The notes under the pieces: model-generated
Told to the model about the DNA's origin: nothing
The model's input: the letters and a program-made list of their open reading frames with translations, nothing else
Databases searched by the model: none
Translations under genes and position numbers: made by a program
In this document: positions 1 to 7,244 of the stretch, piece by piece
How positions within the stretch are numbered: position 1 is the stretch's first letter
How the letters are laid out: every line of letters begins with the position of its first letter
Origin: Flavobacterium sp.
Lineage (GTDB): Bacteria; Bacteroidota; Bacteroidia; Flavobacteriales; Flavobacteriaceae
NCBI GenBank assembly: GCA_018062725.1
Contig: JAGORP010000032.1
Coordinates: 1 to 19,382, forward strand
Length of the DNA: 19,382 nt
Direction: 5' to 3'

Positions 1-707
1 ATGAAGAGGTCTTAAAAAGCATCAATCTTTCGGTAAATCAAGGAGAAACCATTGCCATTGTTGGAGCAACCGGAGCTGGAAAATCAACTATTATCAATCT
101 GCTCAACCGTTTTTACGATATCAAGTCGGGAACCATTACTATAGATGATCAAAACATTCAAAATTTTACGTTAGACAGTTTACGTAAGCAAATTGCAGTG
201 GTTCTACAAGACGTTTTTCTTTTTGCCGATTCTATTCACAATAACATTACGCTCAATAACGAAAGTATTTCAAGAGAAGAAGTAATTCAAGCGGCCAAAG
301 AAATTGGTGCCCATAATTTTATCATGAGTCTTCCTGACAATTACGATTACAATGTCAAAGAAAGAGGAAATATGCTATCGTCGGGGCAACGCCAGTTAAT
401 TGCTTTCCTACGCGCATATGTGAGTAATCCAAGTATTTTGATATTGGATGAAGCCACTTCCTCCATCGATGCTTATTTGGAAGAAATGATTCAAAAAGCA
501 ACGGTTACGTTAACCAAAAATCGTACTTCAATAGTCATTGCACACCGATTAGCAACCGTTATTAATGCCGATAAAATTTTGGTTCTTGACAAAGGAATCG
601 TAGTGGAAGAAGGCAATCATCAAACCCTATTACAAAAAGAAGAAGGCTATTACAGAAAATTGTATGAAGCTCAGTTTATAAATCACGAAGAAGAAATCAA
701 CCCTTAA
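1..707 (+). CDS. ABC exporter, ATP-binding C-terminal part (partial, 5' end outside window)
   Basis: This is the nucleotide-binding domain of an ABC exporter, probably a fused permease-ATPase of the MsbA/lipid or multidrug type that hydrolyses ATP at the inner membrane. The open frame (read from base 3) runs in from the window edge without a start, so the membrane domain lies upstream. Visible motifs in order are Walker A GATGAGKST (63-89), the Q-loop VVLQD, the signature LSSGQRQ, Walker B ILILDEATSS and the H-loop IVIAHRLAT, so the ATPase site is complete. The signature has Ser where LSGGQ has the first Gly, a common variant. An internal ATG at 198 lies after Walker A and is not a plausible start. 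The thioesterase gene begins 3 nt after the stop, so the two are probably cotranscribed. The substrate cannot be read from this fragment. Confidence 0.93.
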   Translation, partial: EEVLKSINLSVNQGETIAIVGATGAGKSTIINLLNRFYDIKSGTITIDDQNIQNFTLDSLRKQIAVVLQDVFLFADSIHNNITLNNESISREEVIQAAKEIGAHNFIMSLPDNYDYNVKERGNMLSSGQRQLIAFLRAYVSNPSILILDEATSSIDAYLEEMIQKATVTLTKNRTSIVIAHRLATVINADKILVLDKGIVVEEGNHQTLLQKEEGYYRKLYEAQFINHEEEINP

Positions 708-710
708 ATA

Positions 711-1109
711 ATGGAAAAATTTTCAATTGAATTAAATGTAAGAGATTATGAATTAGATGTACAAGGCATCGTAAACAATTCTGTGTATCAAAATTATTTA
801 GAGCATGCTCGTCATGAATTCTTACATCATCACGGGATTGATTTTGTAGAATTTGCCCAAAATAATATTTTATTGGTTGTAAAAAGTATTGAAATGAATT
901 TCAAAAATTCGTTAGTGAGTCGTGATACCTTCAAAATTGAAGTTTCGGCAGAAAAAGAGGGTAATTTAAAAGTCGTATTTCACCAAAATATTATCAGAAT
1001 TGCTGATAACAAAGCCATTTTAACTGCAAAAGTAACGGGTGTAGCCATCAAAAACGGAAGACCAGTTGCGCCAGACACCATTCCGCAAATTGAACGTTTT
1101 TTAAATTAA
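711..1109 (+). CDS. Acyl-CoA thioesterase, hotdog fold (4HBT/YbgC-like)
   Basis: A 132-residue single-domain hotdog thioesterase that should hydrolyse acyl-CoA or a related thioester in the cytoplasm. The N-terminal signature of the 4-hydroxybenzoyl-CoA thioesterase family is clear: RDYELDVQGIVNNSVYQNYL (residues 11-30), with Asp16 in the catalytic aspartate position, followed by EHAR on the central helix. The length is normal for the family. It starts 3 nt after the ABC exporter stop, which suggests one transcript. Its stop codon overlaps the folP stop on the opposite strand in the palindrome TTAA (1106-1109). The physiological substrate is unknown; relatives act on short-chain, aromatic or branched acyl-CoAs. 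Confidence 0.9.
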   Translation: MEKFSIELNVRDYELDVQGIVNNSVYQNYLEHARHEFLHHHGIDFVEFAQNNILLVVKSIEMNFKNSLVSRDTFKIEVSAEKEGNLKVVFHQNIIRIADNKAILTAKVTGVAIKNGRPVAPDTIPQIERFLN

Positions 1110-1930
1110 AAACGGGTTAATTTCACACATTCTACTGCTTCTTTTACATCATGAACACGTAAAATTTTCGCCCCTTTAGTCAAAGCAACTGTATTTAAAA
1201 CGGTGGTTCCGTTTAACGCATTTTCGGGAGTCGTTTCAAGAGTTTTATAAATCATTGATTTCCTAGAAACACCAACTAGAATAGGTAATTCAGTTATTTG
1301 TAGCAATTCTAAGTGCTGCAATAAGGTAAAATTTTGTTCGATTGTTTTTGCAAATCCGAATCCTGGATCCAAAATCAAATCATTGATTTTGTAGCTTCTT
1401 GCTTGGGCGATTTTCTGAGAAAAATAGAATAACATTTCCTTAATTAAATCCTCATAATTAGCTAATTGTTGCATCGTTTGAGGCGTTCCACGCATGTGCA
1501 TCATGACAAAGGGCACTTGGTGTTTGGCTATTATTTCAAACATTTTATCATCCAAACTTCCAGCAGAAATATCATTAATTATAGCAGCTCCATGTTCGAT
1601 ACAAACATTAGCAACTTGACTGTGAAAAGTATCGATAGAAAGCAGTATTTCAGGAAAATTTTTAAGGAGTAAATCAACAACAGGCACCACTCTTTTTTGT
1701 TCTTCTTCAGAAGACATAAATTCAGAAGTTGGCCGACTTGATTGTCCTCCAATATCAATAAAAGTTGCCCCCTCATGAAGCATTTTTTCTACTTGACTCA
1801 AAATCAATGCTTCCGAAGAAAACTTCCCTCCATCATAAAAAGAATCGGGAGTGATATTCAAAATTCCCATTACTTTTGGAGTGGATAAATCAATTAAATT
1901 CCCTTTGCAATTTATTGTGGCCATTTGCAT
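1106..1930 (-). CDS. folP: Dihydropteroate synthase
   Basis: Cytoplasmic folate-pathway enzyme that condenses 6-hydroxymethyl-7,8-dihydropterin pyrophosphate with p-aminobenzoate; it is the sulfonamide target. The 274 residues form one TIM-barrel domain with all the usual signatures: NITPDSFYDGGKF (25-37), DIGGQSSRP (59-67, usually GGQSTRP), SIDTF, INDISAG, the HMRGTPQTMQ loop, ILDPGFGFAKT, GVSRKS and a C-terminal RVHDV. The start at 1930 is chosen, but an in-frame ATG at 1924 (MATINCKG) is equally possible. The gene is divergent from the DUF1599 gene across a 66-nt spacer holding candidate promoters for both, and convergent with the thioesterase gene with no hairpin between them. Confidence 0.96.
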   Translation of the reverse strand: MQMATINCKGNLIDLSTPKVMGILNITPDSFYDGGKFSSEALILSQVEKMLHEGATFIDIGGQSSRPTSEFMSSEEEQKRVVPVVDLLLKNFPEILLSIDTFHSQVANVCIEHGAAIINDISAGSLDDKMFEIIAKHQVPFVMMHMRGTPQTMQQLANYEDLIKEMLFYFSQKIAQARSYKINDLILDPGFGFAKTIEQNFTLLQHLELLQITELPILVGVSRKSMIYKTLETTPENALNGTTVLNTVALTKGAKILRVHDVKEAVECVKLTRF

Positions 1931-1960
1931 TTTATTAACAGCTTATTATTTTAAATTCGT

Positions 1961-1968
1961 TATTTTTG
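1961..1968 (+). promoter_or_regulatory. Candidate -7 box TATTTTTG for the DUF1599 gene
   Basis: This octamer matches the Bacteroidota consensus TAnnTTTG exactly and lies 28 nt before the ATG at 1997, which gives a normal leader. No TTG is found at the expected -33 spacing, so the call rests on one element. It would drive DUF1599, the DoxX fusion and the TlpA-like gene. Confidence 0.4.
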
Positions 1969-1981
1969 AACAAATTTGATA

Positions 1982-1989
1982 CAAATATA
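1982..1989 (-). promoter_or_regulatory. Candidate -7 box TATATTTG for folP
   Basis: On the minus strand this matches TAnnTTTG exactly. A TTG lies 22 nt further upstream, slightly longer than the usual 19-21. The box is 52 nt before the folP start. It and the opposing plus-strand box share the same short spacer, so the two promoters overlap. Confidence 0.4.
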
Positions 1990-1996
1990 ACAACTA

Positions 1997-2539
1997 ATGA
2001 ATACTACCTCGCAACAATACGACGCAATCATTGCAATTTGCCGCGATTTATATAGCAAAAAAATGAAAGATTATGGAAGTGCTTGGCGCATCTTGCGTTT
2101 GCCATCGCTTACCGATCAAATATTTATAAAAGCACAACGCATTCGTTCCCTTCAAGAAAATGAAGTTCGCAAAGTAGACGAAGGAGAAGTTCCTGAATTT
2201 ATTGGGATTATTAATTATTCCATAATGGCTTTGATTCAATTGGATAAAGGCGTGGCTGATCAACCCGATTTAGACGTTGAAGAAGCCGTAAAACTATATG
2301 ATGAAAAGATCAAATTGACTAAAGATTTGATGGAAAACAAAAACCACGATTATGGTGAAGCATGGCGAGATATGAGAGTGAGTTCATTAACCGATTTAAT
2401 TTTACAAAAAATACTTCGGGTAAAACAAATTGAAGATAATAAAGGTAAAACGATTGTTTCAGAAGGAATTGAGGCCAATTACCAAGACATGATTAATTAT
2501 GCGGTGTTCGCTTTAATACTTTTGGAAGGAAATAATTAA
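1997..2539 (+). CDS. DUF1599 protein with two tandem domain copies
   Basis: A 180-residue soluble protein of the DUF1599 family, function not established. It consists of two copies of one roughly 76-residue module, at about 9-84 and 101-177. The core of each copy reads DYG-x-AWR-xx-R-xx-SLTD-x-I-xx-K-xx-R (residues 25-48 and 118-141), and each ends in NY-xx-xALI-xL (73-82 and 167-176). About 14 of 25 core positions agree between copies. The copies are charged and probably helical, with no signal peptide or membrane segment. From memory, this family has been linked to nucleotide-modification systems; that is not shown here. It sits between folP and tpiA, 3 nt before the DoxX fusion, an arrangement I recognise from other Bacteroidota. 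Confidence 0.85.
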   Translation: MNTTSQQYDAIIAICRDLYSKKMKDYGSAWRILRLPSLTDQIFIKAQRIRSLQENEVRKVDEGEVPEFIGIINYSIMALIQLDKGVADQPDLDVEEAVKLYDEKIKLTKDLMENKNHDYGEAWRDMRVSSLTDLILQKILRVKQIEDNKGKTIVSEGIEANYQDMINYAVFALILLEGNN

Positions 2540-2542
2540 ACT

Positions 2543-3625
2543 ATGAAAAAAAATCTATCTCTAGCCATTCAAATAATCATTTCGGCTTTATTTATCGTTT
2601 CGGCAGTAGCCAAAATGTATCCTTCGCCGTATTTTGCCATTTCCACTTTTGAAGTAAAACAATTGTATCCCTTAGGTTTTTCGGAAGCAATAGCTCCATG
2701 GTTTTCCAGAATACTGATCGGAATTGAATTGGCATTAGGATTTTTAATTTTGCAAAGTCATTTTTTGAGAAAAATCATTATTCCGGCTACAATCGCTTTA
2801 TTGGCCGTTTTTGTGGCACATTTATCTTATGAAACCTTTATTAATGGTGGAAATTCGGGAAATTGTGGATGTTTCGGAGAATTAATTCCGATGACTCCTA
2901 TTGAAGCCATTATCAAAAATATCATCGCCATCGGATTATTAGTTTGGTTGTATACTTTGGTTTCTGAAAAATCAAATTCAAAATTTTGGCCTTTGGTAAC
3001 TATAACTTTAGTAACTATTTTAGGTATTTTTATGTTAGCTCCTATAAAATCAAATACGGAATTGTCGATGCCAATTGAAACTACTCCAATAGATAGTTTA
3101 ACTACAGAAGTAATTGATTCTGGAAGTGTAAAATCTGAAGCAATCACTACTCCAATAGTAGATTCAGTAGTTAAGGAAACACCCAAAAAAATAGCAGAAG
3201 TAGTTCTTAATGAACCTGTAAAAAAGAAATCAGGATATGCACAATTCTTTTCCAAAATTGATACTGGTAAAAAAACCTTATGCTTCTTTGTTCCAGGTTG
3301 TGACCATTGTCGTACGGCTGCTAAAGAATTAACGGAAATGAAGAAAACCAACAAAAATTTCCCTGAAGTTTTAATCCTATTCATGAATGAGGAAGCCGAT
3401 TTGATACCAGCATTTTTCAAAGAAGCGGGTGCCGAATATCCTTATAAAATAATCGAAATCATTCCGTTTTGGAAATTATTAGGTACAGGAAAAGATACCC
3501 CAGGCGTGAAATATTTATGGAATGGAAACGAATACAAATACTATTATGGTATCTCTGAAAATCAGTTTAATCCAAAAAATTATCAAGAATTAATTACTAA
3601 ATCCTACGACGAATTAAAGAAATAA
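2543..3625 (+). CDS. DoxX/MauE-like membrane protein fused to a thioredoxin-like domain (BT_3928 type)
   Basis: A 360-residue inner-membrane protein. Hydrophobic segments lie near residues 7-24, 53-71, 77-95, 121-140 and 149-167, as in DoxX/MauE proteins. A loop between segments 3 and 4 carries a CGCFGE motif (Cys108, Cys110). A Thr/Pro/Ser-rich linker (about 170-228) with repeated TTPI/VDS leads to a C-terminal thioredoxin-like domain with FFVPGCDHC (Cys253, Cys256). The paired cysteines suggest membrane-linked thiol-disulfide exchange outside the cytoplasm; partners and direction are not shown. The start lies 3 nt after the DUF1599 stop and the stop 3 nt before the TlpA-like gene, so the three are likely one operon. 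The architecture matches what I recall of the Bacteroidota BT_3928 family. Confidence 0.87.
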   Translation: MKKNLSLAIQIIISALFIVSAVAKMYPSPYFAISTFEVKQLYPLGFSEAIAPWFSRILIGIELALGFLILQSHFLRKIIIPATIALLAVFVAHLSYETFINGGNSGNCGCFGELIPMTPIEAIIKNIIAIGLLVWLYTLVSEKSNSKFWPLVTITLVTILGIFMLAPIKSNTELSMPIETTPIDSLTTEVIDSGSVKSEAITTPIVDSVVKETPKKIAEVVLNEPVKKKSGYAQFFSKIDTGKKTLCFFVPGCDHCRTAAKELTEMKKTNKNFPEVLILFMNEEADLIPAFFKEAGAEYPYKIIEIIPFWKLLGTGKDTPGVKYLWNGNEYKYYYGISENQFNPKNYQELITKSYDELKK

Positions 3626-3628
3626 ATC

Positions 3629-4129
3629 ATGAGAAAAATAATTTGCCTATTTGCCGCTTTTGTCTTAAATATTTCATGCACAAAAGCACAAGAAAAACAA
3701 TTTTCTGAAGAAGCCTTAGCTCAAAAATTGGTTTCACATTCGGGAAAAGAAATCAGTCTTAAAGACATTCTTAAACAACACGAAGGAAAAACGATTGTAA
3801 TGGAAGCTTGGGCATCATGGTGCAGCGATTGTGTAAAAAACATGCCAAAATTAAAAGAACTTCAAGCTGAAAATCCAGAGGTTGCGTTTGTATTTCTTTC
3901 GGCCGATAAAACCACAGAAGCTTGGAAAGTCGGGATTGAAAAACACGCCATTACTGGTGACCATTACTTAATGCCTGGTGGCATGAAAGGTGATTTTGGA
4001 AAAGCAATTAACCTAGATTGGATTCCGCGTTATATTATTATTGACAAAACCGGAAAAGTAAAATTGTATCGCGCTATTGAAACCGATCATGAAAAAGTAA
4101 GTACGTTATTGAAAACATTGGGAAAATAG
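3629..4129 (+). CDS. TlpA-like thioredoxin-fold protein, exported
   Basis: A 166-residue thiol-disulfide oxidoreductase of the TlpA/ResA group. The N-terminus (residues 1-20) is a signal peptide with Cys17 in LNISC, a weak lipobox, so it may be lipid-anchored or simply cleaved near KAQ. The active site is WASWCSDC (Cys65, Cys68), and DWIPRYIIIDKTG supplies the cis-proline loop usual in the fold. It follows the DoxX/thioredoxin fusion by 3 nt. That suggests electrons or disulfides pass between the two in the periplasm, which is inference from context. The 78-nt gap to tpiA means that gene may have its own promoter. Confidence 0.9.
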   Translation: MRKIICLFAAFVLNISCTKAQEKQFSEEALAQKLVSHSGKEISLKDILKQHEGKTIVMEAWASWCSDCVKNMPKLKELQAENPEVAFVFLSADKTTEAWKVGIEKHAITGDHYLMPGGMKGDFGKAINLDWIPRYIIIDKTGKVKLYRAIETDHEKVSTLLKTLGK

Positions 4130-4207
4130 TTCTGCGATAGAAGATTTGAATAAAATTTAGTTTTTTTTAAACACTAAATCTATCTAAACTTTTAAATTAA
4201 AAATTAA

Positions 4208-4960
4208 ATGAGACAAAAAATAGTAGCTGGCAACTGGAAAATGAATAAAAATGCCGAACAAACTGAAGATTTAATCAATGAATTAATACAAAAGCTACCT
4301 ACCGATACCGATGCTAAAGTAATCATTGCCCCAACGTTTGTTAATTTGGCTTCCGCAGTAGATCATACCGAATTTACCGCAATTGAAGTGGCTGCACAAA
4401 ACATGCACCAAGCGGAAGGTGGCGCTTTTACAGGTGAAATTTCTGCCGATATGCTAAAGAGTATTGGCGTAAGCACAGTTATTTTAGGTCATTCGGAGCG
4501 TCGAGCCTATTTTCATGAAACCGATGCTTTATTAGCCAACAAAGTCGATACCGCTTTAAAACATGATATTAAAATTATTTTTTGTTTTGGAGAAGAGCTT
4601 AAAGATAGAAACACCAATAGTCATTTTAATATTGTAGAAGGACAATTGCGCGATGGCTTGTTTCATTTACCTGCAAACGCCTGGGAAAATATCATTTTAG
4701 CATACGAACCCGTTTGGGCGATTGGTACTGGTGAAACCGCAACTCCAGAACAAGCACAAGAAATGCACGAATTTATCCGTGAAACCATTCGCAAACAATA
4801 CGGAAGCGACATTGCTGAAGATGTTTCTATCCTTTATGGTGGTAGTGTAAAACCAGAAAATGCAAAAGAAATATTCTCGAAACCCGATGTAGATGGCGGA
4901 TTGATTGGTGGAGCAGCATTAAAAGCCGATGACTTTGTAGGGATTGTAAATGGGATCTAA
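4208..4960 (+). CDS. tpiA: Triosephosphate isomerase
   Basis: Glycolytic TIM-barrel enzyme that interconverts dihydroxyacetone phosphate and glyceraldehyde 3-phosphate in the cytoplasm. At 250 residues it has the standard length. All catalytic parts are visible: Asn9 and Lys11 in GNWKMN, His95 in ILGHSERR, Glu167 in AYEPVWAIGTG with mobile loop 6, and the phosphate-binding YGGSVKPEN (210-218) and GGLIGGA segments. The usual CIGE is CFGE here, a mild variant. The leader (4130-4207) is AT-rich with a weak inverted pair atttagt/actaaat (4155-4161 and 4173-4179). I found no clear -7 box, so it may be cotranscribed with the redox genes. A strong hairpin terminator follows the stop. Confidence 0.98.
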   Translation: MRQKIVAGNWKMNKNAEQTEDLINELIQKLPTDTDAKVIIAPTFVNLASAVDHTEFTAIEVAAQNMHQAEGGAFTGEISADMLKSIGVSTVILGHSERRAYFHETDALLANKVDTALKHDIKIIFCFGEELKDRNTNSHFNIVEGQLRDGLFHLPANAWENIILAYEPVWAIGTGETATPEQAQEMHEFIRETIRKQYGSDIAEDVSILYGGSVKPENAKEIFSKPDVDGGLIGGAALKADDFVGIVNGI

Positions 4961-4965
4961 ATATG

Positions 4966-5001
4966 AAAAAGCTCATTAGAATAATCGCTAATGAGCTTTT
5001 T
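4966..5001. terminator. Bidirectional intrinsic terminator between tpiA and the TonB receptor gene
   Basis: A perfect 9-bp stem gctcattag/ctaatgagc (4971-4979 and 4988-4996) with an 8-nt loop is flanked by aaaaa on the left and a run of T on the right. A tail of U therefore follows the hairpin on both strands. It ends the tpiA operon on the plus strand and the TonB receptor transcript on the minus strand. Confidence 0.9.
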
Positions 5002-5030
5002 TTTAAAACAATCAAAACAAACAAACTTAA

Positions 5031-7244
5031 CTAAAAAGTGTATGTTATTTTTCCTTTCATAAAGAAAGGCGTTCCTGGCGTAAAATGAATTTCTTCTACA
5101 CTTGCCACTTCATTTTTCAATCTTGATTCGGTGGCAAATTGTGTCTCATTCCATTTTGAATTGAAAATATTTTCTGCAGAGATTCCAAAAATGAATTTTT
5201 GATACTTATAATTTACATTCAAATCGGAAATCATATAACCTTTCGCAAGAATTGAATTATCTTCATTCGCTGGACGTGTTTTCAAATAACGGTAATGAAA
5301 TCCACCCGAAAAACCTTTATAATCAGTTACACTAAAACCACCAGTACCTGTAAAATCGGGTGCCAAAGGAATATAATCTTGCCCTTTAGGAGCATCAGTA
5401 CTTCGGGCATAAGTATAATTAGCATCGGCATCAAAAAACAAATAATTGGTCATTTGATAACGCAATCCGAAATCAATCCCCATACGTTTCGATCGGCCAC
5501 TTGGCTCTACGATACCTGCATCGCCCACATACACAAACTCTTGTTGTAAATCCAAATACCAAAGTGCCGAATTCACGACCAATCTGGGAAAAGGCTTAAA
5601 GATGGTTCCTAAATCACTGCCAAAAGCCGTTGGCAAAATCTTCTTTCCTGTTTGCGCTACGACAACTCTGGTATCGTTGGAATGGAAACCCAATCCCGAT
5701 TTTAGATAAAATTGCACATTATTATTTTGAGTAAAGATGAAGTTCAATTTGGGAGAGAATTTTACTTTATCTTCCGATTGTGTTGAATAGTTTGTCGCCA
5801 ATTTATCTTGGTAATTGAACTTAAAATAATCCATTCGAAGGGCTGGATTAATCTTTAATTTTCCAAAATCAAATTCGGAATTCAAGTAAGAGAAAACATT
5901 GGTTTGATCAATGTCTCCTAACATTATATTTTCTAGCGTTTCACTTCGGTTTAATGTATGCGACAACTCGGTGTTTTTGGTTTCATCAGCACGAAAACCA
6001 AAACCGATTTGTACTAAGACATCCGTGGTATTGACTTTCATTCTTTTATTGAATTCGGCATTCAAACCATAAATAGTTCTGTTTTCTTTTTGTTTAATTT
6101 GGTCACCATTAATTGGATCTTCAAGAAAAAAAGTGAAGTTCGAATACAATTCAAATTGATAATTGGAATAAAAAGCATTCGTTTTTAAAAAGGTATTTTC
6201 ACTACTATTTTTCAGCAAAGACACATTTAAATTGGTTCTTGAGGTATTTCCTCCTTCGGTATCATCTACAGCACCGAAACGTGAAATGGTTCCGTTGGCT
6301 ACCAATCGCTGCGGAATTTGTCCTGACGCATCCCATTTACTTGAAAAACGAGAAGCCGTAATCGAAAACTTAGTATTTTCAGATTGACTGTTGGTGTATT
6401 TTCCGAATAAATTGACTCTTTTAAAATTTTGAGGCGAATCGAAAGGACCATCAGTCAATACATATTCAGTAGCTACAAAAGCGCTTTGTTTTTTCTGATT
6501 TTCCAACAAATTGAAAAGACCAACGGTTCTCATGGTATTGAATTGTCCGACTTCAAATGCCAAACTATTCTGTTCCACCTTTTCTTTCGTTTGAAAAGCA
6601 ACATATCCAGCAGTAGCAAAATCACCTTTATTGGCATAATAAGTTCCTTTTCCGAAATCAATTTTTTCGATGGTTTCAGGAATAACAAAATGTAAATCGG
6701 CATAGCCTTGTCCGTGAGCATGAGAAACCATATTGACAGGCATTCCATCGACCGACAAAGCTATATCGGTCCCATGATCGATATCAAAACCACGTAAAAA
6801 AATTTGTTCGGCTTTACCTCCACCAGCGTGTTGACCAATAAATAATCCGGGTACTTTGCGCAAAATTTCCTGAGAAGAATTTACCGGTTTGGTTTGTAAA
6901 TCAAGTTTTGAAATCACATTCATAGCCGAAACTTTAGAATGGATTACGACTTGATCCAATTGATAAAAATCAGCTTCCAAAATGATTTCAATGCTACTTT
7001 CACTTACATTGAATTTACTTTTCTTGAAACCCAAAGCCGAAACTTCTAAAACATCCCCAACATTGGTTTTTTCTATTCCGAAATTTCCAAATTCATCGGT
7101 ATGAGCATGGCTATTAGAATTTATATTGATGATATATGCGTTTTCGATCGCATTGCCATTTGCATCAAAAATTGTTCCTTTACGTATTTGAGCATAACTG
7201 GTATAGGCAACAAAAATAAAGAATATATATAGGAACTGTTTCAT
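5031..7244 (-). CDS. TonB-dependent receptor with carboxypeptidase-D-like N-terminal domain and His-rich plug
   Basis: A 737-residue outer-membrane active-transport receptor powered by TonB-ExbBD. The signal peptide (1-18, cleaved after SYA) is followed by a carboxypeptidase-regulatory-like beta-sandwich (about 20-92), a plug (about 97-220) and a 22-strand-type barrel ending in the terminal aromatic ITYTF. The plug contains IFLRGFDIDHGTD and SHAHGQGYADLHF (174-186); with SHAH (45-48) in the N-terminal domain these are unusually His/Asp-rich and could bind a metal or metal complex. There is no SusD partner, so this is not a glycan-utilisation pair. Its ATG shares one base with the TPR gene stop (TAATG at 7244), indicating translational coupling. 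Substrate unknown; metal is a guess. Sure of the family, not of the cargo. Confidence 0.92.
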   Translation of the reverse strand: MKQFLYIFFIFVAYTSYAQIRKGTIFDANGNAIENAYIININSNSHAHTDEFGNFGIEKTNVGDVLEVSALGFKKSKFNVSESSIEIILEADFYQLDQVVIHSKVSAMNVISKLDLQTKPVNSSQEILRKVPGLFIGQHAGGGKAEQIFLRGFDIDHGTDIALSVDGMPVNMVSHAHGQGYADLHFVIPETIEKIDFGKGTYYANKGDFATAGYVAFQTKEKVEQNSLAFEVGQFNTMRTVGLFNLLENQKKQSAFVATEYVLTDGPFDSPQNFKRVNLFGKYTNSQSENTKFSITASRFSSKWDASGQIPQRLVANGTISRFGAVDDTEGGNTSRTNLNVSLLKNSSENTFLKTNAFYSNYQFELYSNFTFFLEDPINGDQIKQKENRTIYGLNAEFNKRMKVNTTDVLVQIGFGFRADETKNTELSHTLNRSETLENIMLGDIDQTNVFSYLNSEFDFGKLKINPALRMDYFKFNYQDKLATNYSTQSEDKVKFSPKLNFIFTQNNNVQFYLKSGLGFHSNDTRVVVAQTGKKILPTAFGSDLGTIFKPFPRLVVNSALWYLDLQQEFVYVGDAGIVEPSGRSKRMGIDFGLRYQMTNYLFFDADANYTYARSTDAPKGQDYIPLAPDFTGTGGFSVTDYKGFSGGFHYRYLKTRPANEDNSILAKGYMISDLNVNYKYQKFIFGISAENIFNSKWNETQFATESRLKNEVASVEEIHFTPGTPFFMKGKITYTF

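Noticed and set aside
2827..3420. 197-codon minus-strand open frame antisense to the DoxX fusion
   Set aside because: The plus-strand frame has clear membrane and thioredoxin motifs; the antisense product has no recognisable domain.
4155..4179. Possible terminator before tpiA
   Set aside because: The atttagt/actaaat stem is short and AT-only, with the T-run in the loop instead of after the stem.
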